A DNA stretch of 64,000 nt from Candidatus Limicola stercorigallinarum (GTDB taxonomy: Bacteria; Actinomycetota; Coriobacteriia; Coriobacteriales; Coriobacteriaceae). The stretch is from the NCBI GenBank assembly GCA_018711625.1, contig DVID01000020.1, forward strand, positions 1 to 64,000. Direction: 5' to 3'. A model generated the notes under the pieces. It did not search any database and had not been told where the DNA came from. It saw only the letters and a list, made by a program, of their open reading frames with translations. Shown piece by piece: positions 44,496 through 53,225 of the stretch; position 1 is the stretch's first letter, and every line of letters begins with the position of its first letter. The translations under genes and the position numbers were made by a program.

Positions 44496-46592
44496 CTAGC
44501 ACTCAGCGCAATCGGGCTTCTCCACCGAAAGCTCGGCCTGGGAGAAGTCGATGCTGTCCAGGTCGAGGTCGCCAAAGAACACCTGATCCTCCTTGCCGAG
44601 CGCACCCGGGATGATCGAGAAGGTGTTGGAGATACCATCCTGGGCGTCGCGGAACGGCAGCTTGGATACCGAGGCAAGCGAGGCGATGGCGCCATGTGTA
44701 TCGCGCTGGTGCATGGGGTTTGCACCCGGAGCGAACGGCACGCCCGCCTTGCGACCGTCGGGCGTAGCGCCCGTCTTCTTGCCGTACACCACGTTGGAAG
44801 TGATAGTGAGCACCGAGGTGGTGGGCACCGAGTGACGATAGGTGTCGTTCATGCGGATGTACTCCATGAACTGGTGCACCACGTCATGCGCGATCGAGTC
44901 CACGCGGTCGTCATCGTTGCCGTACTTGGGGAAGTCGCCCTCGATCTCAAAGTCCACAATCACGCCGTTCTCGTCGCGAACGGGATGCACCTTGGCGTAC
45001 TTGATAGCCGAGAGCGAGTCGGCCACAACGGAGAGGCCGGCGATGCCTGTGGCAAACCAGCGGTGCACGTGCTTGTCGTGCAGCGCCATCTGGATGCGCT
45101 CGTAGCAGTACTTGTCATGCATGTAGTGGATGATGTTGAGCGCGTTCACGTACACACCCGCAAGCCATTCCATCATGTCGTTGTACTTGGACATCACGTC
45201 GTCATAATCGAGCGTGTCACCCTCAACAGCGCGATACTTCGGGCCCACCTGTTTCTTGGACACCTCGTCCACGCCGCCGTTGAGCGCGTAGAGCAGGCAC
45301 TTGGCGAGGTTCGCGCGAGCGCCAAAGAACTGCATCTCCTTGCCGATACGCATGGAGCTCACGCAGCAGGCGATCGCGTAGTCGTCGCCGTGGTACACGC
45401 GCATGACGTCGTCGTTCTCGTACTGGATGGAGCTCGAAGCAATGGAGGTCTTGGCGCAGAACTCCTTGAACTTCTGCGGAAGGTTCTTCGACCACAGCAC
45501 CGTGAGGTTGGGCTCCGGGGAGGTACCCATGTTCTCCAGGGTGTGGAGATAGCGGAAGGCCGTCTTGGTAACGAGCGTACGACCGTCCACGCCCATGCCG
45601 CCGATGGACTCGGTAACCCACTGCGGGTCGCCGGAGAAGAGGTTCTGGTACTCGGGCGTGCGGGCAAACTTGACCATGCGGAGCTTCATGATGAAGTGGT
45701 CCACGAACTCCTGGATCTGCTCCTCGGTGAAGGTGCCGCGAGCAAGGTCGCGCTCGGCGTAGATGTCGATGAAGGTGGAGGTGCGGCCCATGGACATGGC
45801 GGCGCCGTTCTGCTCCTTCACGGCCGCGAGGTACGCGAAGTACATCCACTGGATGGCCTCCTGCGTGTTCTTGGCCGGCTTGGAGATGTCAAAGCCGTAG
45901 AAGTCCGCCATGACCCACAGCTCTTTGAGGGCGCGGATCTGCTCCTGCAGCTCCTCGCGGTCGCGGATGTTCTCCTCGGTCATGACCTTGGGGGTCGAGG
46001 CCTTCTGAGCCTCCTTGTCCTTGATGAGGTAGTCGATGCCGTAGAGCGCCACGCGGCGATAGTCGCCGATGATGCGGCCGCGGCCGTAACCGTCGGGCAG
46101 GCCCGTGATGATGTGCGCCGAGCGGCAAGCGCGCATCTCGGGGGTGTACACGTCGAAGACACCCTGGTTGTGCGTCTTGCGGCGGAAGGTATAGTCCTCA
46201 ACGATCTTCTCGTCGATCTGGTAGCCATGCTGGGCCGCCGCCTGTTGCGAAATGCGGATACCACCGTTGACGTGCAGAGCGCGCTTGAGCGGCTTGTCGG
46301 TTTGCAGGCCAACGATCGTCTCAAGATCGCGACGGGAATTGTCGATGTATCCCGCCGGATGGCTTACGATACCGGTCACCACGTCGGTGTCCATATCGAG
46401 CACGCCACCCTGCTCGCGCTCTTTCGTGAGCAGGCTCATAACGTAATCCCACAGCTCGGTGGTGCGCTTGGTGGGGCCGGCGAGGAACGACTCATCGCCC
46501 TCATAGGGGGTGTAGTTGCGCTGGATGAAATCGCGGACATCAACCTCGTTGGTCCAGATTCCCGGCTCGAAGCCTTCCCATGCTTCCTGCAT
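44496..46592 (-). CDS. pflB: Pyruvate formate-lyase catalytic subunit lacking the glycyl-radical domain
   Basis: A 698-residue protein matching pyruvate formate-lyase from its first residues ([33 protein letters not shown]) through the active-site cysteine pair C409-C410 (AIACCVSS, equal to C418-C419 of the E. coli enzyme) and onwards to [20 protein letters not shown]. There the E. coli enzyme continues into the radical domain. Here it ends after a 25-residue acidic tail closing EKPDCAEC. The enzyme cleaves pyruvate with CoA to formate and acetyl-CoA. AAGGAGCG precedes the ATG. It needs the adjacent 83-residue protein to supply the radical, since no in-frame continuation exists. Confidence 0.96.
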   Translation of the reverse strand: MQEAWEGFEPGIWTNEVDVRDFIQRNYTPYEGDESFLAGPTKRTTELWDYVMSLLTKEREQGGVLDMDTDVVTGIVSHPAGYIDNSRRDLETIVGLQTDKPLKRALHVNGGIRISQQAAAQHGYQIDEKIVEDYTFRRKTHNQGVFDVYTPEMRACRSAHIITGLPDGYGRGRIIGDYRRVALYGIDYLIKDKEAQKASTPKVMTEENIRDREELQEQIRALKELWVMADFYGFDISKPAKNTQEAIQWMYFAYLAAVKEQNGAAMSMGRTSTFIDIYAERDLARGTFTEEQIQEFVDHFIMKLRMVKFARTPEYQNLFSGDPQWVTESIGGMGVDGRTLVTKTAFRYLHTLENMGTSPEPNLTVLWSKNLPQKFKEFCAKTSIASSSIQYENDDVMRVYHGDDYAIACCVSSMRIGKEMQFFGARANLAKCLLYALNGGVDEVSKKQVGPKYRAVEGDTLDYDDVMSKYNDMMEWLAGVYVNALNIIHYMHDKYCYERIQMALHDKHVHRWFATGIAGLSVVADSLSAIKYAKVHPVRDENGVIVDFEIEGDFPKYGNDDDRVDSIAHDVVHQFMEYIRMNDTYRHSVPTTSVLTITSNVVYGKKTGATPDGRKAGVPFAPGANPMHQRDTHGAIASLASVSKLPFRDAQDGISNTFSIIPGALGKEDQVFFGDLDLDSIDFSQAELSVEKPDCAEC

Positions 46593-46951
46593 CGTGTAAC
46601 CACGCTCCTTGAACTCTGCGCCGCGGACACGGCGCGGAACTATCTTTCTCGGGAGGTTCGTGTATATGGGGGCTTTAGAGTCGCATTTATGACAGCGTCT
46701 GGAACGTTGAACTCGGTGCGGTCTCCACCGAAGTACTCGTCGCTGCCGTCAACCACCCTACTCCAGTTACGCTCACCGCGTACACTCGACCGTTCACCGA
46801 GAAAACTAACTGAGTGGAAGGATACCATAGCTAACTCCCCTAGCCCCTTAGCAGACAGAGCTTTTTCGCCAAGGGGTTATTTTCTTGCATGCCGCATCAG
46901 GCGCCACGCCTCGAAGCAAAACACGGGTGCCCGCAGGTGCAAATTGCTGCC
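46593..46951 (-). other. pflB leader region with a possible short open frame
   Basis: On the minus strand ATG 46828 is preceded by AGGGGAG with 6-base spacing and opens a 62-codon frame ending at 46640, 47 bases before pflB. Its product (containing [17 protein letters not shown]) matches nothing I know. It may be a leader peptide or chance. CCCCTT and AAGGGG at about 46.84-46.87 kb form a weak stem. No clear promoter was identified. Confidence 0.25.
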
Positions 46952-47108
46952 TCAGAAAAAATGAATGCGGTTATCCGACGTTTTGGGCGCACCACCCAAG
47001 TAAATCACCCGTTCCGCTAAACAAAAGCGCAGGTAGATGCGCTGAGCTTTTGCTGTGTATTCAGCGGGCCAAAGCAAAACGTCGGATAACCGCATTCATT
47101 TTTTCTGA
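46952..47108. repeat. 157-bp hairpin element with perfect 34-bp inverted arms
   Basis: The left arm 46952-46985 (starts TCAGAAAAAATGAATGCGG) and right arm 47075-47108 are exact reverse complements over 34 bases. Within the 89-bp interior further pairs nest: CCGCT/AGCGG, CAAAAGC/GCTTTTG and GCGCA/TGCGC around AGGTAGA. The whole can fold as one long interrupted hairpin. No gene lies in it. It looks like a miniature inverted-repeat or REP-type element placed between pflB and the FAD oxidoreductase gene. Confidence 0.75.
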
Positions 47109-47114
47109 AGACCT

Positions 47115-47191
47115 CCGAGCCGGCGCAAACTGGGCTCAAATAGTATGCGCCGGCTCGGCAAATGAGGTGGGGCGGGGACGAATCCACCTCA
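47115..47191 (-). terminator. Two hairpins after the FAD oxidoreductase gene
   Basis: CCGAGCCGGCGCA (47115-47127) pairs with TGCGCCGGCTCGG (47146-47158), and TGAGGTGG (47163-47170) pairs with CCACCTCA (47184-47191). On the minus strand they lie 29 bases or more after the gene stop at 47220. The second to be transcribed is followed by AGGTCTTC and is the likelier terminator. Confidence 0.6.
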
Positions 47192-47219
47192 CTCAAGGGG
47201 CTAGTGGCCCCCGCAGTAG

Positions 47220-48599
47220 TTATGCGCTCGCCTCGCCGCATGGGTACGGCTCAAGGAAGGCGCCATCGGCAACAAGGGCAGCGCGCAGAGCATCTACGTC
47301 GACCTCGGCCACCGGCACGTTGCCGGTGGCGGCAAGCGCCGCCGCTGTGCCCACTGCCTGCGCCACCGCCTGCACGATAGGCGTCACGCGGATGGCGGCC
47401 AGCGCCTCGTGCGTGGCGCTCACACAACGGCCCGCCACCAGGAGGTTCTTCACCTGGGGCGCATAGGTCACCCGATACGGGATGGAATACCAGCTGCCCG
47501 GCTTGAGGAAGCGATGCGTGGTGGCGGCGCCGTCCGGCGAATGAACATCGATGGGGTACCCGCCCATGGCGACAGCGTCGTCAAACATCACGTTGCCAAT
47601 GAGGTCGTCTGCCGTGAGGGTGTACGCGCCCTCGATCTTCCTGCTTTCGCGCACACCGATATTGGGACCGGTCGACACCACGTGGCTCTGCTCAAAACCG
47701 GGGATGTGGCGCTGCAGGAAATGGAAGATCTCCCACACCTGGCGACGCCCCTCCACCTCAGCGCGGGTGAGCCCAAAGGGGTCAACCGACGACTCCTTGA
47801 CCACGCGTGACATGTTGACGATATACTCGCCGAGCGTGTTGGTCTCGAAGCACAACACCTGGTCGCGATCGATGGTGAGCTCGCCGCTTTCGCGCGCCGC
47901 ACGAATCTTTGAATATGCCCCCTGCACACCGGAGCGCGGGATAACACGCAGCTCGTCAAACGGAACCGTGGCAAGCATGTCGTCGCGCTCATCCTGAACA
48001 TAGGCGATAAGCTCGTCGCGATCGACGCCTCCAACGCGCAGGTTCATGGTCATGGGTTGGGCCAGGTGGTCGCTCGGGCGCCCGTAGCAGGTGGGAACGC
48101 CGGCATCGGTCGCCACATCGGCATCGGCGCTCGCATCGATCACCACGCGGCCCCGCACGGTGAAGAACCCGCCCTCGGAGAACAGCCGAAGCGAGCGCAC
48201 AGCCCCGTCTTCGACCTCGCATCCAGTATAGATGGTGTGGTAGAGCAGCTCGACGCCCGCTTCGAGCGCCATCTGCTCAAGCACCACCTTCAGGCCCTCG
48301 GCATCGAACGGGGTGACGCTGCTGGCGTACCCCACAAAGTCGGTCATATGGCCGGGCGACATGCCTGCCTCCACCATACGGTCCACAATCTCCTGTGCGA
48401 TGCCGCGCACCACCTGCGTGTCGCCCGCATGGAACGTCATCTGCGGGCCCACGCCTCCTGCGGTGAGCATGCCGCCCAGGTAGCCGTACTGCTCCACGAG
48501 CAGCACGTGGGCACCGTGACGGGCGGCGGCGATGGCGGCGACACTTCCCGCCGGGCCTCCGCCAACAACCACCACATCGTAATCAAGCGTTTTTTCCAT
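47220..48599 (-). CDS. FAD-dependent oxidoreductase
   Basis: A 459-residue flavoprotein of the FAD_oxidored group. The dinucleotide motif is YDVVVVGGGPAGSVAAIAAARHG with the ribose-binding acidic residue in LVEQYG; a second FAD contact is in RVVIDASADADVA. The segment GVRESRKIEGAYTLTADD and the FDDAVAMGGYPIDVHS block recur in the oxidoreductase at 54646, so the two are paralogues. No signal peptide is seen. It is the last gene of an operon with the HyuA-like and HExxH genes, overlapping the HExxH gene by 17 bp. Its substrate is unknown; co-transcription suggests a step in the same catabolic route. Confidence 0.88.
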   Translation of the reverse strand: MEKTLDYDVVVVGGGPAGSVAAIAAARHGAHVLLVEQYGYLGGMLTAGGVGPQMTFHAGDTQVVRGIAQEIVDRMVEAGMSPGHMTDFVGYASSVTPFDAEGLKVVLEQMALEAGVELLYHTIYTGCEVEDGAVRSLRLFSEGGFFTVRGRVVIDASADADVATDAGVPTCYGRPSDHLAQPMTMNLRVGGVDRDELIAYVQDERDDMLATVPFDELRVIPRSGVQGAYSKIRAARESGELTIDRDQVLCFETNTLGEYIVNMSRVVKESSVDPFGLTRAEVEGRRQVWEIFHFLQRHIPGFEQSHVVSTGPNIGVRESRKIEGAYTLTADDLIGNVMFDDAVAMGGYPIDVHSPDGAATTHRFLKPGSWYSIPYRVTYAPQVKNLLVAGRCVSATHEALAAIRVTPIVQAVAQAVGTAAALAATGNVPVAEVDVDALRAALVADGAFLEPYPCGEASA

Positions 48600-49167
48600 G
48601 TTTGCCCTCCTTGCCAAGCAGCCCCGCGCACGTGAAGTACGTGCGCACAAACGCATGGGCACCAATCTCGGACAGCGCCTTGATGCCCGTCTTCCCTAGC
48701 TTCACGGGCCCCAGCTGCAGCATGGGCACCTGATAACGCCTGCTCGTAAGGCCCAGTTCCGTACATTCCAGATGGTGGTAGAACTCGTGGCTCAAGATCA
48801 TGTTCTCGGCATCGCGCATCGCAAGACCGTTCTCCTCCGCCCAGAGCGCAACCGCCTTGGTGTAGAGCGTGACCGTCTTCTTGCCCGAGAGGTAGTCGCT
48901 GAAATACCGCTGACCGCCCACCACGTAGTCCACGTCGCGCTCGCGCACCTTGACGCCCGTCTGCTCAAACACCGAGAAGAAGTCGGTACAGCCATCAAAG
49001 CGCTCATAGGCGTCGCGGGCCGCCTGGCAGCCACACTGCCAGGCGTCCTCAACAATGCGCGCCCGATCCTGCTTGGGGATGCGCTCGTAGCACAGGTCGT
49101 AGGTAAGCTCGCGATCGGCCAGCGCACGGCCGGGAAACGGCAAGCTGAACTTCTTGGATGCGGCCAT
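48583..49167 (-). CDS. Putative HExxH zinc protein of unknown family
   Basis: A 194-residue cytoplasmic protein without signal peptide. The motif ILSHEFYHHLECTELG gives HEFYH at residues 127-131, and SEIGAHAF at 166-173 supplies a possible third ligand E167, the arrangement of gluzincin-like metalloproteins. Six cysteines are scattered (26, 45, 47, 60, 135, 180). I cannot place it in a named family. It lies 12 bp after the HyuA-like gene and overlaps the FAD oxidoreductase gene, so it belongs to that operon. A hydrolytic role on the pathway substrate is an inference. Confidence 0.72.
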   Translation of the reverse strand: MAASKKFSLPFPGRALADRELTYDLCYERIPKQDRARIVEDAWQCGCQAARDAYERFDGCTDFFSVFEQTGVKVRERDVDYVVGGQRYFSDYLSGKKTVTLYTKAVALWAEENGLAMRDAENMILSHEFYHHLECTELGLTSRRYQVPMLQLGPVKLGKTGIKALSEIGAHAFVRTYFTCAGLLGKEGKHGKNA

Positions 49168-49179
49168 TGCGTGTGGCTC

Positions 49180-51327
49180 CTACTCCGTGCGCTTCGTGCC
49201 CACCATAATGAGCTGCTCATCCTGCCCGCAGCCCGCAAGCTCAACATCACCCAGGCTCTCAATCTGATCCGGCGTGGGCAGGCCCGAGAGGTCGATGATG
49301 CGCGCACCCAGCACGATGTAGATGTTGGGCAGGTTGGTGCCGCCATCGTTGTAGATGGTGAGCTCATCCAGAAGCCAGCTCAGCACGGCACGCCATCCGC
49401 TCACGCTCGTTTGGCGCACCAGCGCGTTGGATTTCTGCAGACGGATGACGCCCTCGTTGTCGATCAAACGCAGCTGCTTCACCGTCTTCTTCATAAGGCC
49501 GAAGAGCTTGCGCTCGGTCGAGGTGTGCTCGATGGCGCGCATGGTACCGTTGTTTGCCACCACGGCGAGGTCCGCCTTGGAGCCGCCCACGTTCTCGGCG
49601 ACAACCTCCAAAAGCTCGTCCTCAGAAAGCTCGCGATGCAGGCGGTCCTTGCTGCGCATCTCGGTGGCGCCGAGCGCGATCGCACGCACGATGTTGCGCT
49701 GCGTGTCCACCTCAACGCTCACCTCGATAGTGCCCGGAGCAGCGCCGTTCTTGATGGCCTTGAGCTCGGCCTCGCGACGCACACTGATGATGTCGTCTTG
49801 CGTGGGGTTGGTCACGCTGCGCTCCACCATGTCGCGCACCATAGCAAGCGCCACACCAATGGTCGAGATAACCGAGCCGTTCTTTGCCAGATGGTACTTG
49901 TGGCCCATGGTCTCAGCCAGATGCGGCACCACGCTTGCAGCACCACCGCCGCCGCCCACGAACACCGTGGTGCGCGGATCCATGTGGTAATCCTTCATGA
50001 GGGCATTTGCCACCTTGCTGTTTTTCTCGGCAGCAAAGGCCAGCACCTGACGCGCGGCCTCCTCAACCGTGCAGCCCATGTTCTTGGCAAGGGGCTCCCA
50101 CGCCTTGCGCGCAGCCTCGGCGTTACCGTAGGCGTAGTCCTCGGGATGCACGTAGCCCGCAATGTTTGCAGCGCCCGCCATGGTGAGCGACACGCGCACG
50201 CCGTTGGCGCACTCAATGCAGGCATACTCGGGGTCGGACTCCATGGGGCGCACGGGCACCAAACGCGGCTCAACAATCTGCTCCGGATCGGTATAGACCT
50301 CGTAGGGGAGCCCCGCGATATGCGCCGAGCGCGGGCCGGTGCTCACCGCACGACCGTTCTCAATCTGCACCATCGAGCCGCCGCCGATACCCACGGTACG
50401 CACATCAAGGCTGTTGAGGTAGGTCTTATGGCCTCCCACCTCGGCGTATTGGATCATAACCTTGCCGTCTTTGACGCACGAGATGTCGGTGGAGGTGCCG
50501 CCCACCTCAAAGAAGATGCCGTCGGTAAGCTTCTCGTACATAAGAGCGCCCGCAACGCCAGCGGCGGGGCCCGAGAGAATTGTCAAAATCGGGCGCTTGC
50601 GCACCTCGTCAACGGTCATCACGCCGCCGTCGCAGCGCATAACCATGAGCGGGCTTTTGATGCTGGCGCCCTTGATGGACTCCTCGGTCATGGTTGCCGC
50701 TTCGAGCATCTTGGGCATGATGCTCGCGTTCACCACCGCGGTGCGCGTGCGAATCTTCAGACCGTAGAGCTTGGAGATGTCGTTGGTGGCGGTACCGGGC
50801 AGACCACGGCGTCCGCACTCCTCCACCACAAGGTTCTCGTTGGTGGGATCGTCCACGCTAAAGGCCTCGGCGGCAACAAAGCTTGTGCAGCCGGCAGCCT
50901 GAAGCTTGTCGAGGGCGCGCGAAATCTGGCCCTCCACGTCGCCCGCGCTCACGTCAACATACTCGTTCTCAGAGCGCAGGTACTTGCCCGGAGCAAGCTC
51001 GATATCGCCCATGTTGGTGTCAGACTTGCTCTTGGCGCCCTGCAGTCCACTGCCGAGCGTCACGATACCCACCTTAGCAACGTCGCCCTCAAGCAGGGCG
51101 TTCGTGGCCTGGGTGGTACCGTGAGCAATAAAGGTCACATCGTCGGGCTCAATCGAGCACTCTTCCATCACGCGATGGAGCGCCTGAACAATGCCCGCGG
51201 CGACGCCTTCCTTTGCCGTGTGCGTGGTGGGCACCTTCACGGCCCCAATAAGCTCGTACGTCTCGTTATCGATTGCGACCGCGTCTGTGAACGTTCCGCC
51301 GACGTCGATGCCAATACGTACTTTCAT
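49180..51327 (-). CDS. Hydantoinase/oxoprolinase family protein (HyuA-like)
   Basis: A 715-residue protein of the HyuA/oxoprolinase-A family, ATP-dependent enzymes acting on cyclic amides. The N-terminal actin-like motif is RIGIDVGGTFTDAVAID. FIAHGTTQATNALLEG, then VMRCDGGVMTVDEVRKRP, LSGPAAGVAGA and FFEVGGTSTDISCVKDGK are all typical. Residues from about 500 form a C-terminal domain I do not recognise. HyuA enzymes usually work with a HyuB subunit, and none is encoded here. ATG 51327 has AAGGAG upstream; earlier frame codons lie in the structured leader. It heads an operon with a HExxH protein and an FAD oxidoreductase. Confidence 0.9.
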   Translation of the reverse strand: MKVRIGIDVGGTFTDAVAIDNETYELIGAVKVPTTHTAKEGVAAGIVQALHRVMEECSIEPDDVTFIAHGTTQATNALLEGDVAKVGIVTLGSGLQGAKSKSDTNMGDIELAPGKYLRSENEYVDVSAGDVEGQISRALDKLQAAGCTSFVAAEAFSVDDPTNENLVVEECGRRGLPGTATNDISKLYGLKIRTRTAVVNASIMPKMLEAATMTEESIKGASIKSPLMVMRCDGGVMTVDEVRKRPILTILSGPAAGVAGALMYEKLTDGIFFEVGGTSTDISCVKDGKVMIQYAEVGGHKTYLNSLDVRTVGIGGGSMVQIENGRAVSTGPRSAHIAGLPYEVYTDPEQIVEPRLVPVRPMESDPEYACIECANGVRVSLTMAGAANIAGYVHPEDYAYGNAEAARKAWEPLAKNMGCTVEEAARQVLAFAAEKNSKVANALMKDYHMDPRTTVFVGGGGGAASVVPHLAETMGHKYHLAKNGSVISTIGVALAMVRDMVERSVTNPTQDDIISVRREAELKAIKNGAAPGTIEVSVEVDTQRNIVRAIALGATEMRSKDRLHRELSEDELLEVVAENVGGSKADLAVVANNGTMRAIEHTSTERKLFGLMKKTVKQLRLIDNEGVIRLQKSNALVRQTSVSGWRAVLSWLLDELTIYNDGGTNLPNIYIVLGARIIDLSGLPTPDQIESLGDVELAGCGQDEQLIMVGTKRTE

Positions 51328-51679
51328 GAGGTCTCCTTTTACTGGTTGAAGTTGCGGCATAAGCCGTTTAGCCAATACACGTGGTCCTTAGGGCCACACC
51401 GCAGTCCGCATCTACGGTCGGTGTACTACCGGAAGAGCAGATTGAGCATTGGGCAGCCGGGCGCCAGGCTCCAGGTACCAATGAGCCCGGTCGCGTCAGA
51501 ACCAAGTAGGATCGTAGCCAATACAGGGGGTGTTCGACCGGCACGATCCCACTCGCCCAATCTGCTCTCCCGGTAGGGCGGGCAAACATGCACACCCGCC
51601 CCACCAGAAAGCTGTCGCAAAGAATCAAGCGTTATTTCAGCAATACACAAGATGTCGTTACAACGCTTAACGTGCGCCC
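51328..51679 (-). ncRNA. Structured leader of the HyuA-like operon (candidate regulatory RNA)
   Basis: On the minus strand an outer stem pairs TACCGG-ga-GAGCAGATTG with CAATCTGCTC-tt-CCGGTA (51558-51575 with 51427-51444). It encloses GTGGGATCGT/ACGATCCTAC and CCGGGC/GCCCGG, a three-way-junction layout. An alternative extension pairs GATTGGGC with GCCCAAT. Two more hairpins follow: ACACCG/CGGTGT (51396-51424) and GTGGCCCTAAGGACCAC (51381-51397). GTATTGGCTA occurs twice. The coding start is 54 bases further on. AAGCGTT/AACGCTT near 51.63-51.67 kb is a separate stem by the transporter stop. No known riboswitch was recognised. Confidence 0.5.
51572..51605 (-). terminator. Terminator of the transporter gene
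   Basis: On the minus strand GGT-GGGGCGGG pairs with CCCGCCC-TACC, 75 bases after the transporter stop. Its last four bases are shared with the outer stem of the structured leader, so the two folds exclude each other. There is no T run. Confidence 0.55.
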
Positions 51680-52981
51680 TTAGAAGTACAGCACGACACT
51701 CAGCACCACGCCGATGGCTGCGATGGCCCACAGGTAGGGCAGCAGGCGCTTGGTGATGCCGTTGACGTCAACCTCAACAAAGTTGGCCGTCCACACGTTC
51801 TGCGTGTTGGTGGGGTCACCGCAGCCCTGGATACGCTCCGCAGAGAGGAACGCGCCCATTACAGCCAGCGGCGGCACGGTGCCCAGGCCCATCACAAGCG
51901 CGGCGATGCCGGAGCCCAAACCAAAAAGGTTCATGGGGCCACGGTAGAGCGAAAGCGGGGCGAGCACGGCAAAGAAGATGGCAAAGAAGATACGGTCAGA
52001 GGGGATAACCGCAAGCAGGAACGGGTTGAGCACCTCGGTGACCATGGGGTGCGTCACCGCGAGATACAGGATGCCGATGCCAATCATGAGGATGATGGCC
52101 GGACCACCGTCGGTGATGCCGTCATAGCAGGTCTTGACCATGAGGTTCATGGTCTTCTGGAAGTTTGTGGCCGTGAATACGAGGATCCAGATGATGCCAG
52201 CCATGAAGGCGGGGCACACAGGCACCTTGAAAAGGGCAACGAGGATAATCGAAACAATCGGCGAGAGCATGGCCAGGCCGCCGCGAACGCCCGCGAGCTG
52301 CTTGGTGCTCTGAGCACCATCAACCGGTGCGGAGAAGGCAAACTTGACGCCGTTGCGCTTGAACTCCACAAACACGAGCACGAGCGTGGCAATGAAGGTG
52401 GCTACAAGCATGTAAATCTCGAAGCTCTGGATGGTGGCAACATCAACACCAAAGATGCTCGAGAACGTGGTCCAGTTGGCGATGTTGAACGTAAGGCCCG
52501 TGGTGAATGCCATGAGGAAGATGCAGGCCGCGCTCATAGCCGGAACGCCCACCGAGATCAAAATGGGGAGCACGATGGAGCCCACCATGATGATCGAGCC
52601 CAGGCCCGACAGCGTCGTGAACAGAACAGCGCAGGCAACAACCATGATGAGCGTCACGATAAGCGGACGATCGCCGCCCAGCTCGGCGCTCTTCTTGATA
52701 ATGGTCTCCGTCACGCCGGTCTTGTTCATGAGCTGACCCAACCATGCACCAAAGATTACGGCCATGATGGCGCTGCCCATACGGACCGTGCCCGACTCGA
52801 CAACCGCCGAGAGCCAACCAATCTCGGTGCCCTCAGCGTCTTGCCCCACAGCCGGCACGCCTGCGATGATGCAGATCACGACAGCCATGAGCGGTAGTGC
52901 CAACAGCGTTGGGATCTTCTTGGTCATCATCAAGGCCGCGATAATCACGAACGCCAGGATGATGAGACTGCCCTGTAGCAT
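51680..52981 (-). CDS. CitMHS/GntP-like organic-acid transporter
   Basis: A 433-residue membrane protein with about eleven hydrophobic segments, starting MLQGSLIILAFVIIAALMMT. The family look is that of proton- or cation-coupled carboxylate symporters of the IT superfamily: LSGLGSIIMVGSIVLPILIS in the first half and LAPLSLYRGPMNLFGLGSGIA in the second form the two re-entrant-loop regions, with GCGDPTNTQN near the end. ATG 52981 has AAGGAG 7 bases upstream. It lies directly upstream of, and in line with, the HyuA-like operon, so it may import the operon's substrate. The exact ligand is unknown. Confidence 0.82.
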   Translation of the reverse strand: MLQGSLIILAFVIIAALMMTKKIPTLLALPLMAVVICIIAGVPAVGQDAEGTEIGWLSAVVESGTVRMGSAIMAVIFGAWLGQLMNKTGVTETIIKKSAELGGDRPLIVTLIMVVACAVLFTTLSGLGSIIMVGSIVLPILISVGVPAMSAACIFLMAFTTGLTFNIANWTTFSSIFGVDVATIQSFEIYMLVATFIATLVLVFVEFKRNGVKFAFSAPVDGAQSTKQLAGVRGGLAMLSPIVSIILVALFKVPVCPAFMAGIIWILVFTATNFQKTMNLMVKTCYDGITDGGPAIILMIGIGILYLAVTHPMVTEVLNPFLLAVIPSDRIFFAIFFAVLAPLSLYRGPMNLFGLGSGIAALVMGLGTVPPLAVMGAFLSAERIQGCGDPTNTQNVWTANFVEVDVNGITKRLLPYLWAIAAIGVVLSVVLYF

Positions 52982-53162
52982 ATGCACTCTCCTTCTCTTC
53001 CTGAGCCCAGTTCCCTTCCCGGGCTACGACTACGTTGCAAAAACACCGGTTGCTTGCGGAATGCAGCTGGTGCGTTCGCCAAAAGTGAATAAGAGGAGTG
53101 AACACGCATGGTGATACGCGTCGGAATTACTCGTTGTTAAGGATTGAGGGGACAGAACTAAC

Positions 53163-53192
53163 GCTCATGCGGATCGCTTGCCGCGCATGAGC
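53163..53192 (-). terminator. Hairpin after the ROK regulator gene
   Basis: GCTCATGCG (53163-53171) and CGCATGAGC (53184-53192) form a perfect 9-bp stem 34 bases downstream of the regulator's stop. On the minus strand a weak T-containing stretch follows. Confidence 0.6.
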
Positions 53193-53225
53193 CGCTGACG
53201 GTCACACACGACGCCCGCAAACGTC

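Noticed and set aside
44694-46964. A 756-codon plus-strand open frame
   Set aside because: Antisense to pflB over its length, with no ribosome site and no family features.
48772-51576. A 934-codon open frame on the plus strand
   Set aside because: It lies antisense to the HyuA-like and HExxH genes, is rich in His, Arg and Ala and has no recognisable domain; a GC-rich shadow frame.
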